From Atherinomorus stipes (lineage: Eukaryota > Chordata > Actinopteri > Atheriniformes > Atherinidae), in contig JALJCO010009114.1 of NCBI GenBank assembly GCA_023101725.1, positions 1 to 64,000 on the forward strand: a stretch of DNA of 64,000 nucleotides. The letters are read 5' to 3'. The notes beneath the pieces are model-generated. The model saw only the letters and a program-made list of their open reading frames with translations, made no database searches and had not been told where the DNA came from. A program made the position numbers and the translations under genes. Positions 44,014-55,700 of this stretch are shown piece by piece (the stretch's first letter is position 1; the number at the start of each line of letters is the position of its first letter).

Positions 44014-46827
44014 CTTCAGTGTTATAACCTCTCTGAAAGGGATTTTTGTCTTATTTCTTTTCTTCTTTTTTTAACATATGTGATATTTTATCAGTGCGTA
44101 CACTGACAGTGATCAGGAGCTTCTGAGGAGCTTTAAATCTGCATGTTTTATGGAGTCTGAGGCAGCTAACACCTTCCTCAAAACAAACAAAAGGAAAAAA
44201 AAAATAGTGAAAATCACCAGACTAGTTCAAAGCGGTGCCTCAGTTCACTGATTGAGGAACATGAAAAGGGCCCCCAGGAGATGGTGGGTTTCATATACCA
44301 CCATGATTTATGGCCCACCATAACGAATCAACAAGTTTAACTTTAATTGTTTTCTTTGCGATGGGAGGTGGGGTAGTTAATACCAAGCAATGATTGATGG
44401 CACTGGGCGCCATGTTTGGCTGGGCACTTTGTCTTTTGTGGTGCAGCTCAGGAATTGAACCAGCTGATAGAAACAATTAATTTCAGGGAATTTTTCTTTT
44501 ATTTAGGAAATGTACTGGTTCTAAAAATATCCTGCAAACTGTACCACTGTGGTGTCTTCCAGCCATATACAGCCAGTTTTAGTTTTAAAGGACAAAAATA
44601 AATCTCTGCAGGCCTGCAATGCTTTTGTATTTCTAAATATGCAATTACACGGATTTTCATCTGTATCCAAATAGATTAGTGTTTGGGTGTTTGTATGGAG
44701 CCCCTGTAAAATCTGAGTAGATGACATTTGGTTTAATAAAGTTATCTTGTGTTTAAGCAACATTAGTTTTCTAAGTAAATGAGACAACCATTTAATTAAA
44801 TGCTTTCCTGATGATGCTGCTCTTGGATGGTGGTTGTTAACCATTAATCACTGGTGCACACCTAATCTACAAGGACAACAGTGCAGGAATGGGGCCTGCC
44901 CAGGAGTGGAAGTGGTCACGCTGCTCCATTAAATCACCATTAGTAATTAGTGAGGTTGGTGGCTGTGGGCAGCTCTGAGGATATATTGTGATTGTACTAG
45001 ATCAAGCTGATAAAATATCATGTACTGGTGATATCACAGCTGATCAACACTCAATAGATCATAGCACAGAGCTTTAAACAGAGTATAACTGTGTTAATTG
45101 CAGCCATGTGGTCCAAAGGTGCCTCTTAGTACTTCACAGAGTAACCTTGCAGCTCCTGCCAGTAACTCAGGGCATGCCAGAGCAGGTCTATTTATTTTTT
45201 GCATTTGTTCCAGCCTGCTGCCAACTGATGCAATAGACTGTAGATGATTTACTTCTGTTGATTATTGAATCATGGAGGGAAGAAAAAAAAAAAAGCCTTG
45301 CCCAGAAAGATACGCCTGACTTTTAATTAAGTTTGGACAAAAACTGTTCTTTCCTCAATCAATTCATAAGAATGACCTTCATTGTGAATTATAGTAATGA
45401 AATATGATGAGCACAGCTTGGAAGCGGTGGCTCCACACCATTCAGAGGAGTTGGAAAAGGAAGATTATGATTCTGTGAGTGATGCTGCACAGAAAGTTTT
45501 TGTTCTTACAATGACTACAAAATGCATACTGAAACTGCAAAGACAATAAATCAAAGATAATTGATTGCAGCAGTGTCTTGGACTGTTTTCGCGAGCATCA
45601 ATCACGTTTACAATGAATTAGAGGAGCCGCTCCAAATGCTTATGATGCAGAGCAAACTGAGATGGACTCACCACAACAAACAAATTATAATGTTGCGCTC
45701 GCAGCTGGAAAGGTAAACAAGCACAAACTGGTTAATCAATTTCAGATTCAAATTAACAATGCCACTGACAAAGTCAAAATCATCTCATTAGGCAAATTGG
45801 TCAGAAATTAATTTCCAGATTTTCATTCATAATATTTTGATGCTTCAGTGAAGAACAAAGCGGGAAGGACGTTTTATGAGCTTGTCAATCGGCAGTATCA
45901 CATGAAGGTGGAAAATCTTAGAGAGAAAGTGCTGCATTACATGCATGTGAGCTGGCTTTTTAAATGACTTTGAAAATTTAAATGAACAAAAATGATCAAT
46001 TGTGTCTCCCCCACACTGACTTTACTTGCCAGGGTTGTCAAGCTATATTAATAGTTTCCAAAGTGCATTTCCCCCCATGCCTTTTAAATTAGAGGTGTAA
46101 ATCTTTACCCTCGTGATTTGATTTGATTACAGTTCATCTGTTAATGATTTAATGCATCCAAAGAGACATCAGAATATCTTCCATCTTTAGATTACTTGCA
46201 GCTAAATTTTGATTAATACAAGCAGTCGGCTCAGAATTGATTTAATTTTTTTTCTTTAAAAAAATTAACAGCTGTCATCTTTATAAAAAGCTTTACCTTT
46301 CCAGTAGTCCTTCTACAAAAGTCTACAAATCTCATGTAACACTGTAATTACAGGCATAGCTGTTTCTGAAAGGTGAAGTTTGTGATGGGAGAAATTACCA
46401 TGGCTCGAAGGTCTTCAGCAGCTGGATGACCTCAGGGGTCTGTGTGGTAGAATAAATCCATAGATCCTTAGTTATGAGATTTTCCCAAGCTTTGGCGATT
46501 GTCTTTGCTCTCTTGGAGATGGAGGTCAAAGTTGCCACGCCTCGTTAATTTTTGGCTGATTTGTTGTTCTGGCTCGGTTCCTTCATGCAGGTGTGAGATG
46601 TGGGTGGAAAACTATTATTTGTATAAGCAAAGCACATCAATTTTTTGTGGTATTTTACACACTACATGGATTTTATTGGATTTGTGCTTTGCTTTCAACG
46701 TATATCACAGTAACATTACAACAACATTGGAGATTCTCAATATTCTCAACTGCTCTGCTGAAATGTTTGGCAAAATGTGTTTATTGGTTTGAGACTATTT
46801 CTTTATGACTAAATTGTAAAAGCTTAC
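44014..46827. other. Non-coding stretch, no gene recognised
   Basis: Unique sequence. 45,330-46,000 looks enhancer-like (see separate entry). Frames at 46,499-46,808 overlap and lack domains. Confidence 0.5.
45330..46000. promoter_or_regulatory. Candidate conserved non-coding element cluster
   Basis: About 670 repeat-free bases with many TAAT-type cores, CAATCAATTCATAAG, AATAAATCAAAGATAATTGAT (TCF-like CAAAG) and ATTAACAATGCC (Sox-like), and no long frame. Adjacent DNA carries simple repeats but this block does not. Appearance only. Confidence 0.25.
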
Positions 46828-47285
46828 GTGTGGTGGGCAGAGGTGGTTCCAACTATGTGGTGGATATTTTTTTTTTTTTTTTTTTTTTTTTGTAATTTTT
46901 GGTCATTTTCAGTCATTTTTGATGGTAAAATATATTCTTTAACTGTATTCTGGCCTGTGGGACTGAGATGGATGTCACGGTCCAGCAAAAGTGAGAACTT
47001 TCACTTCCCCTGCCCCTCTCCCCGTTTCCCTCTGAACATAAACACTGTTTATGTTTTGCAAAACCAACTGCTGCTTTAATGCTAATAGCACTTTCAGTAA
47101 AGTGTAGACAAAAAAATGATTGCTGTCATTGTTTTATTTAACTAATAAAGTAACTAATAAAGTAACTGGCAAAATAACGTAAATACTTTGAAAATTAAGC
47201 GATCCAAAAAATAACTAGATTACTTTTTAAAGAATTAATGAATAATCTGTCTCAACACAGTCGGTTAGTCAGTCCATTCCCAAGC
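46828..47285. repeat. T-homopolymer plus probable decayed DNA-element sequence
   Basis: A T-run at 46,867-46,891 is followed by AACTAATAAAGTAACTAAT and AGTAACTGG motifs and GATTACTTTTTAAAG, which resemble subterminal sequence of teleost hAT elements. No boundaries could be set. Confidence 0.35.
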
Positions 47286-47874
47286 TTAAAGGTGCTGTAG
47301 AAGATGTTTTGGCTTTTCAGAAAGCAGAGACTATTAGCAAGTTTTTGAATAAAGCGCATGTGCAAGACCAACCAGCTAGATCCACAGCTCCCTCCCCGGC
47401 CACAGAACAACATGTACGAACCACTCCGGTGTTTAGCAGACAGCAGGTACAGATTCTCCCATCATGTCACAAATGCAAGTAAATGGAATGTTGTCTGAAT
47501 GTCGCTGACTCCTAGCAGAATGATGTTAGCTACTTGCTGTAAACGTCAGACGAATGAGCGCAGCTTCCGGGACGCTGTATTACTCTCACCAATCAATCAC
47601 TCTCATTGATCAGTCTCGCCTGTTGAATTGACCGTCAATCACTCCTACTACGGTCATAGAAGTGATTTACGAGCCAGTAGACAAATGAAAAATGTAAGGA
47701 ATGCAGAGATGATTGTTGGAAGTTTTTTCACCCAGTTATTACTTTCACAGCTGATGTGTAGTAATATTTATATATTTAAAGCTTTTAATTATTCATAGCA
47801 TATGGGGTAGTGAACCCAATTTTATCGAATATTGTAAAAATTGTTGAAAGAAACATCTTCATTAACGCCTTTAA
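47286..47874. mobile_element. TTAA MITE, solo copy
   Basis: TTAA at 47,286-47,289 and 47,871-47,874 with ends TTAAAGGTGCTG and AACGCCTTTAA. Same interior blocks as 36,781-37,368, clearly the same family at similar length (about 585 bases). Having it alone in a different flank confirms that the two TTAA sites are true element boundaries. Confidence 0.8.
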
Positions 47875-48446
47875 GTGTTTGCTTTTATGAAGCTGGTGTT
47901 AGCTCAACACTTAAACTGGTTTATTAGTTTACAAATCCTTGCCAGCTAACTAGCATCTATCTCAGGCTAACTGAGCTAGCTAGCACGACAAACTACAACA
48001 CATATATAGTAAACTTAACAAAATCTTGGTGTTACACCTCTTCCCATCACACATCGCAAACAACAGCCGACTCTTTTTTTTTTTTTTTACACTTTCTTCC
48101 TTTGTTTTCTTCTTCTAACGTTTTTCTGTCCCACTAAAACAACTTCCTGCCGAAGCCATGATGCTGCTTGCCATCAATATTTTCACTAACAGGAATGATG
48201 GGTACCTGTCAACCATTCCGGTCGGCAGATGTCAGTCACTGTGTGACAGTGGAGTTCATTGACTCAGACCTGATTATGCCACAAAAGCCTCAGCCACAGA
48301 GAATCATTCCAGCTTGCTTTAGTCTCATATTATTCCTAAGCCTATAGTGAATAAAGACAAGTAATTTTAATTCTCTTAAAATGAGGAGGGACATTCAGTT
48401 CTGGACCCCCTAGTGGCTTGCATGGCTCTATGCATCTGCATAGTCT
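47875..48446. other. Non-coding stretch, no gene recognised
   Basis: Contains GCTAACTAGC-type short inverted motifs (47,940-47,990) of the sort found inside fish DNA elements and a T-run near 48,078. No boundaries found. Confidence 0.4.
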
Positions 48447-48454
48447 GCATATAG

Positions 48455-48728
48455 CAGTGGTTCTCAAACTGGGGGGCGGGCACCCCAGGGAGGGCTCAGG
48501 CAGGCCTAGTTTTTGTACTTCTAACAAAAAATGGGCATATTCTTTAAAGTACTAATGAACAAGTGATGATGACTCAATAGGCATTGCCCCCCACCTCAAA
48601 TGCAGTGAATTTTTTCATGTATTTCATGATAAATGTTTGGGTACATGTAGCGGTGGTGGGATGGGGGGGCTTGAGATTATAATTTCCAATGAAAGAGGGC
48701 CCTGCAAAAAAAAGTTTGAGAATCACTG
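48455..48728. mobile_element. hAT MITE with perfect 8-bp target duplication
   Basis: Ends CAGTGGTTCTCAAAC and the same inverted (GTTTGAGAATCACTG), flanked by identical GCATATAG at 48,447-48,454 and 48,729-48,736. This is the classic hAT (Charlie/MER5-type) end. Length is 274 bases, no coding capacity. The intact duplication indicates a fairly recent insertion. Confidence 0.92.
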
Positions 48729-48736
48729 GCATATAG

Positions 48737-50693
48737 AAAGAAAGAGCTTTGGTGGTGTGACAGCTTCTCATCTGGCAGACGGTGATGTTGCAGAGGTCTT
48801 GGCTTCAGATAATGCAGCATGAATACAACTTTTTCTTCAATTTGATAGCAACTAAACTGTGAATACAGCACAATAAACCTTCACAAGTACAACATTGATA
48901 GTCTGGCAAGCCAACTTAAAAAATCTACATTTTAAGCTTCTTCCTTCCACTGCTGCAAATTTTCACACAACTACTGCACGCTTGGCAAGCTAATATGAAT
49001 TGTTGCGGTGATGGGACATGCTACTGTGAGACAACTGGGATTCTGTGGAGGTGCTTCTATCATATTTCACTTTATGTAATGTCCAACCTGGCGTAAAAAG
49101 CTAATTTTAAAATTTGCACTATGACTCTTTCCATCACTTTCACAGGAATGTCTGAATGAACCATGAGGAACATTAACGGAAAAGTGACCAATCTGTGAAT
49201 GACTCCCATTGCTTCAACTGACTGATGAAACCATTAATGTCGCATATGTCTGAAACAGGATTGAGACTCTGGTTTCCCAAATGCTAAACATGACAGGTTT
49301 GCATCTCACACTGCTGTGTGTGACATGGTAAGAATATGCAGTTATTCCCTGATGCATAATGAATCCGTGTATGAACCAAACAATCATATAGAATGGCAGC
49401 AAAACTGGGATTAAGTGAAACACTGAAAGTAAACAAGTGCTCTGGGAAGATGGTGCACAGGGTACACAGACAAAGGCCTGGACATTAAACTGATAAAAAA
49501 AAAATGGAGTCTGCTCTGAAACTCATCTGGAACAGAGTGGTGTGAAGTAAAGGAAGACTGGTTGTCAGGAAGATTATAAGCTAAAGGCACAGAAGGTAGG
49601 CCAGGAGAGAAATGTCAACCTGAATAAGTGTTCACCTGATGGAAAACTTGTTCAAGGAAGTTTGACATAAAAAACCTGCAAACGGTTTAACCCACTTCAG
49701 GTCACCAGTCAGTCTAGTGGGACCTCTATTACTAACATCCCCCACCTCTAATTCACACTCATCTGAGTTCATCTCAGCCCTTCATCATCTCTGCTCCAGG
49801 CCTGCAGTTCTGGTTTCAGTAGTTCAGTTATAAATCACTGTAGAAGCCAAGCCTTATTCATTTCATTTTTATGACATTAGAAGTGCTTCAAATACATGTA
49901 GACTAAAATATTTGGCTGCAAATGCATTACGTTTTGCTAAATTCTTGCAGTCTATTAGAAAATTAAGACAATGGAACTAAAAAAGCGCAAATAAATCTGA
50001 ATAAATGTACAGACATGTGATTTGATATAGGGATTTTTATTAAGAGCTAACAAACACACACAAGTTCGCACAGTGGTGGTCTGTCACTCAACACTGACCG
50101 AGTGGCTATCCATAATATGCTCAAATATAACTAGTTTGCGGTATCATAGCAGACACACCTTCCTGGTAAGTTCACAACCAGAAAGTGAAAGTGCAGCATG
50201 AAATATAGTAAAGCCTGTGATCAAACATCAAATGAAAATCATGTTGCTGCTTCAGTTGCCACATGGATGTATCACAAAGAATTTTCCTACCGCGTGGCTT
50301 ACTGCGGGAGAGATGGGGAGAAGTTGCAGCACGCAGACACAGCAGAAGGTGTCTAATCTAAGCGGGATGGACAAAAATACAAATACAAGACAATTAAAGT
50401 TAGGCTCCTTTTGTCAGCAGAAACCTTCCTCCCCGTGTGATCCTGCACAGGATACACCAGAAGAATGTATGTGAGTAATTCACTGCATGGCATCATTTCA
50501 AATTTGGAATCAACAATAGTTAATCGCTAGTAACCACAATCCATGTAATTTTTTAAAAAGATGCTTAACAGAAATTCATGAATAAAATCTTAAATATATA
50601 TTCATGTATACACATAAAAATGCACAGAAAGTACGGAAGAGTATTTGGGCCACTGGAGTAAAAAATACATTTTGGAGAAAAGACAAAATTCTG
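48737..50693. other. Non-coding stretch, no gene recognised
   Basis: Unique sequence. The frame at 50,217-50,474 is not recognised. Confidence 0.5.
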
Positions 50694-50712
50694 CCCCCCC
50701 CCCCCCCCCCCC
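50694..50712. repeat. Poly-C tract
   Basis: Uninterrupted run of about 19 C followed by TTTC. Such long C homopolymers are rare in vertebrate DNA and prone to sequencing error. Confidence 0.9.
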
Positions 50713-50799
50713 TTTCATTTCTAAATAAAAAAGAATCCGAATTCTGACTTTGATCCCGGAAGTGTGACTTCTTTCCAAAATCTAACAACACATACTACT

Positions 50800-51500
50800 T
50801 TAGGTTTTGGAAAAAAACTCAGATTTCTGAGATTAAAGTCTACATTTCGGTTACAGTTTTTTGCAAAATAAAAGTCATATTTCTTAAATTTCAAAAAGGT
50901 ACAATAGGGGATTATCACGCTTACCGGAAGTTCCCGGATTTTGACACTTCCTCTTCCAGGCCATGTTAACGACAGCCGTTCCTGCTCTGTTATACTGTTT
51001 AAATCGGATAAACTCCAAACATATTTAAGTTTTCATTCTAGACTGAAGTGATACTGGATCAAAGCGATCGATTTGCCGCGGAGAAGGGCCGAACTTTATA
51101 ATAAAACACACGTTTATTTGTCGCCGGTGGGGCACAACACCGGCACTTCACAGCATGCTAGCATTAGCCAGCTAGCGTTTACTGACGTGCTTAACATTGT
51201 GCGTCTTAAAACACACAAACATCTGAAAATCGGGTCTGTACCTCCCCGTTTCCAGTGGAACAACTGGGGACTGCCAAGAAAGGAGACGTTTTCAGATGCT
51301 TGTGTGTTTTCAGCCGCACAAAGTTAGGCACGTCATCAAGCTGGCTAATACTAGCATGCTAACACGACTGCGCAGTCTGCCGGTGATATGCGGGTGTTTC
51401 CACTGAATAGTTTATCGTGCAGCCGCAATCCTCGTAAAATCCTGTCTTGCAAGACTCCACTGAGGATAGTAATACAAAGCATTTTGTGTTTTGGAGCTAC
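50800..51500. repeat. Diverged dispersed repeat carrying a fold-back insertion
   Basis: Left part (GGTTACAGTTTTTTGCAAAA, then TTTCTTAAATTTC and AAGGTAC) and right part (GGGTGTTTCCACTGAATAG, CTTGCAAGACTCCACT) match a continuous relative at 60,595-60,780. There the two parts are only about 45 bases apart. The fold-back element at 50,909-51,390 accounts for the extra sequence. Confidence 0.55.
50909..51390. mobile_element. Fold-back element (long inverted arms)
   Basis: Begins GGGGATTATCACGCTTACCG. Its inner arms 51,120-51,230 and 51,285-51,390 are inverted copies: GCATGCTAGCATTAGCCAGC on the left versus GCTGGCTAATACTAGCATGC on the right, with CATCTGAAAA versus TTTTCAGATG nearer the centre. No protein. 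A corrupted copy starts at 20,309. Confidence 0.7.
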
Positions 51501-51883
51501 TGCTGCTCAACTGGAGATGAACGTAGTGGATAATAATTCAGTTGTAAAGTTGTATGTACGAAGCCCTCTGATAACATTGGCAGAGGAAAAAAAAAATGTG
51601 GCGACAAGTTACTAAGTTACAAGGGCATGTCAGAAGATGTTATCTTGTTGCCACGGATTATTAAATCGTGTAAATAATGAACATGTGGGAATGAGATAAA
51701 CAAGTCATGTTTCACAAATGCGTGAAAACGACATAATGACATTGTGGCCTGTCGTCAAGAACTTAAACCCTGTCTACATGTTGTACAAATTTGAACTCTG
51801 AATACAATGATTTCCAGATTTTTCATAGGCTTTTGTGACTGGAAAAATTCCTCCAGTCACTCCAATTCAAAATATAACGGATG

Positions 51884-52723
51884 AACCTGGACCTTATTTC
51901 TAAAAGTATATACCTGCATTTACTCACCGGTAAAATTTCTGCATCACTTTGACTCCTTCGGAAGATATTATGTTGAGTTGCCCTTCAGAATGCATCCAGT
52001 ATAATGGCGGAGATGGGTCAGTCACTTTACTATATAAGATATTATCTACAGCAGGGATGGGCAACTCCAGTCCTCGAGCGTTGGCATCCTGCATGTATGA
52101 GGAGCTTCCAGGCTGCAACACACCTGACTCCAATCAGTGGGTAATTGTGCAGAGCTTGATGTGAAGCTCTGCACAGGTCACAAGGTGTGTTACCACAGGG
52201 AAACTCCTAATATCTGTAGGATGCCGGCCCTCGAGGACCGGAGTTGCCCATCCCTGATCTACAGTAAAACTCCTGGATTTTAGCCAATACTTTCAGTAGA
52301 ATGAACAAATGAGTTCTATTGTCCCGTGAGTCCAGATTTAGCTTTCCGTTAGTTATCATGGTGTTCTACACACTTTTTGGGGCCGTGCATTCATGATGCG
52401 CGCTTCCATAGTACAGCTGAGAAAAGCTACCCAGACAACAATAACACAATCTGCGAAACGCTGAACTCACAGGACAATAGTACTCCTTTGTTCGTTCATT
52501 CTACTTAAAGCGTTGATGAAATAAAGGAGTTTTGCTGCAGTTAATGTCTTATATAGTGACTGCCCCGTCTCCGCCATTTTACTGGATGCACACTTAAGGG
52601 CGACTCAACGTAATATCTTACGAAGAAGTCAAAGTGATGCAGAAACTTCACCTGTGAGTAAATGCACGTATAAACTCCTAGAAATAAAGTCCAGGTAAAA
52701 AAAAAAAGAAAGTTTGCCTTTAA
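51884..52723. mobile_element. TTAA palindromic fold-back element, copy B (interrupted by a hAT MITE)
   Basis: The left arm starts at AACCTGGACCTTATTTCTAA. The right arm ends AGTTTGCCTTTAA with TTAA at 52,720-52,723; the outermost left end is lost. AATTTCTGCATCACTTTGAC on the left is mirrored at 52,630-52,650. A 205-base hAT MITE sits in the left arm. Same family as 22,926-24,489 and 63,740 onward. Confidence 0.8.
52052..52256. mobile_element. hAT MITE with perfect 8-bp target duplication
   Basis: Ends CAGGGATGGGCAACTCC and the inverse GGAGTTGCCCATCCCTG, flanked by ATCTACAG at 52,044-52,051 and 52,257-52,264. Length 205 bases. Removal restores the continuous sequence seen in palindromic copies A and C (TATCTGCAGCAAAACTC). 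Confidence 0.93.
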
Positions 52724-52749
52724 TTATCATAAATATCGTGATTAAGATA

Positions 52750-52786
52750 GCCCCCCCCACGCACACACACACACACACACGCGCAT
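52750..52786. repeat. (C)n-(CA)n microsatellite
   Basis: A C-run leads into a CA dinucleotide tract of about 12 units ending in CGCGC. Confidence 0.9.
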
Positions 52787-52789
52787 CAA

Positions 52790-55700
52790 ACAAAAAATTG
52801 TTTCCATTATTCTGCTATATCAAAACATCTACAAAACCACCTGATGGGAGAAATTTTTTGTGATATTTGAGTATGTTTTATTTTTTTAATTCAGGTGTTT
52901 CCATTGCCATTTTTTTGACCACGATATTGAGGTTTTGCGCAATTCTATGTGTAACGGAAAGGCAGCCTTTTCTGAATGTCTTTCCTCAAAACTCTGAGGA
53001 TTCTTCTTCAGTGGCCTTAATAATCTTCCATAAAGAAATAATTCATTCTTAGTCATTTTTCTTTTTTTTCTTTCTTTTTTTGCAGGGCTGATGGGTGGTT
53101 TCCTGACCGTTTCCTGCTCTTCATTATTGCAGTAATGTCCCAGACACATGCCAGAAAACCCGCTTTTTAAAAAAAAGTTGTCCAACTAAGCGAGGTCCAG
53201 TCAGGTCTGGTCTAAAACTACAGACACTGACATCTGGGTTTGTGTTGCTGGAATGTTGTTTTGTGTTGCAGTGTTTACTTTTTCAGAACATGTTGTGTTC
53301 TACAATGTTGTTGACAACTGAGTTGTGAAATTTAAAACTGCCACAGTGCTGTGGCATTTCTTCTAATAAATCAGCCCAAAAAACATCAAACTGGCTTTTC
53401 TCTTTGGGGGTAGCACTCACTGTGCCAGGACCCCCTGACTGTTGTGTTTGCAACCACATATTTTTACTACCATTACAACAATCTGGAAAGTTGGTCCAGA
53501 AACAGTTTCTTCACCCATTTATTTTCTCTTTAGTCGTTTCCAAACATAATACACAGAAAGTCCAAAGCTTTGGAAAATAGTTATTTCTGTTTTGACTTCA
53601 AGGTTTGTGTTCTGTATTTCTTGCAAACAGATGCAAATGATAAGAAATGGCTTCATTTTTTCCTCCTAAAATAAACTTTCCTTTGAAATTGATCATTCAC
53701 TTATAAAGAGCCTTTTTCCCTCTTTTATTCTTCTTTGCTCCAAGACTCACCAAAGCTCCCTTTGTGAGCATTTAATGATGCACGCAAATGCATATAAACC
53801 CATGGACATCTTGGAACATTGCTGCTTGAACTAGAGGGAACAGTGTGGGACAAACGGACTTTTCCTACTTCCAGAGAGATTAATTTCTATTTTGTGGTTG
53901 GAAAAATACATTCATAAAATGGGTTCAGTAGGAGAAACCAATTACCCCTCCCTTTCCTGTTCATCTGTACAACAAACTCTCTTATTGATCTGGTGATAAT
54001 TACCTCAGTCACATCATAAAGCACCTGGAACAGATTGGTGGCTCAAATTATCGATTACCCCTGGGCTACCCTTCATCGTTCATTGTATTGCCGCTATACA
54101 TTACTTGATGAGATCTGCTTTGCTGTGCTTTCCCGGGCATTTCTCAATGGTGCTGCACAGGGTTACATTGACAAAGGGGTTTGGTGGTCAAAAGCACTCT
54201 TTCAAAGTCATTTGTCATCTTCTCCTAGCCTTCAGGTTATCCTGTAAGCCACCCCAAACTATGGCTAACACACACTATACTTGTTATTAGCTAGTGCATA
54301 CACCTCTTTCCAAACACCACAAAACACTTGTTTAATCTCCACCAGTTTCCCTCCAACAATGACCTTTTATCTGTGGTTGTAACTGGAGGCCTGCCCAGGC
54401 AAGCACCAGCTGTGTCTAAAGCTTCATTACACACCTTCCTAAAGGCATGTGTGTGACCCCGAAACCCCTGCCCACTGGCCACACATGCCTCCGCTAGCTA
54501 AGTCACTGACCACCGTCACAACAACACCATGACCTCATTGAGGCCAATACATTTTGTTGGTAATAGATAATGAGGCTGCAATTCATGCTCTTGCTCCCCC
54601 CACTTGCACTTGCCATGGATTTTTTTTTGAAAAACAAAACTTACTTGAAGGTGCCACTGTTACTTTACAAACCTCAATTTTTATAGATCACCATGGCAGG
54701 CTGTTACAAGTCTCCCCTCAGCTTGTTTCCATTGAAGAGGGAACAACAAGAAGACTCAGAGGAGATGTTCTGCTCTGTTACTGAGTCGATTTAAGCTTTG
54801 TGGGTGTCTGGTTATCAGAGGAACAATGGCTCCTGGCGTTTCCCCAGATTCCTCTCTCTTAAGTCATGAGGAAAATACAGGATTTGAACCAAAAATTGCT
54901 GCAAGACTTACAAAGTGTCTGTGTTTGGGAATAATTGGTTTTTACAGACTTTCTGACTTTCTTCAGGCAGCTGCATAGTGTTTACAATTGTTGACCTTCA
55001 CTTAATGAGCTCATTTAATTTTTAACATGTTAATTTGATTTAAAAACAGCCATTTTGTGGTAATACACTTATTGCACATAGTAGGTTAATCAGTTGGTCA
55101 ACCACAGCGATCTTCTTTTACATTTTTAATCTTTTAATTAGTCAGACCTGACATGTTGCATTCTGGAAAAAAAAAATTAAATAAATGCTGTTCCCACGAT
55201 ATGTAATTACTGCATTTTGCAAGTGGGCTGAATGCTTAGCTGAGATTCACAAAACATCTCTGGTTAAAAAGAATTATCACTGCGATGTAATCTCTTGTGT
55301 ACAGTAACAAGCTTATCAGATGAATAGTTTATAATAAATAGCTGCCGATCTGTTTTGTGTATTAATGCCACCCTGACAAGCGCCTTAATTAGGGGAGTGA
55401 AAGACACCAAATGATTTCCTCCATGAGAACATTATCCTTAGCACTTTTTCATCCTCGAAAGTCACATTGAAAGACGGGGAATAATCTAGCGTTCAACACA
55501 GAACTGCCTAATTATCTGCACAGAGCACATGCAAACTCTGTGGAAACGGCACAAAAGCCTGGATGAAAGTAAATTCCTTAAAGGCCATTTGTTTCTTTAC
55601 ATTAGCCATAAAGAGATTACATTATAAAACAAACGGGTGATATCGGGCAACATTTTAATGAGATGAAATGCAGCTTTGTAAGCATGCATGTACAGCATTG

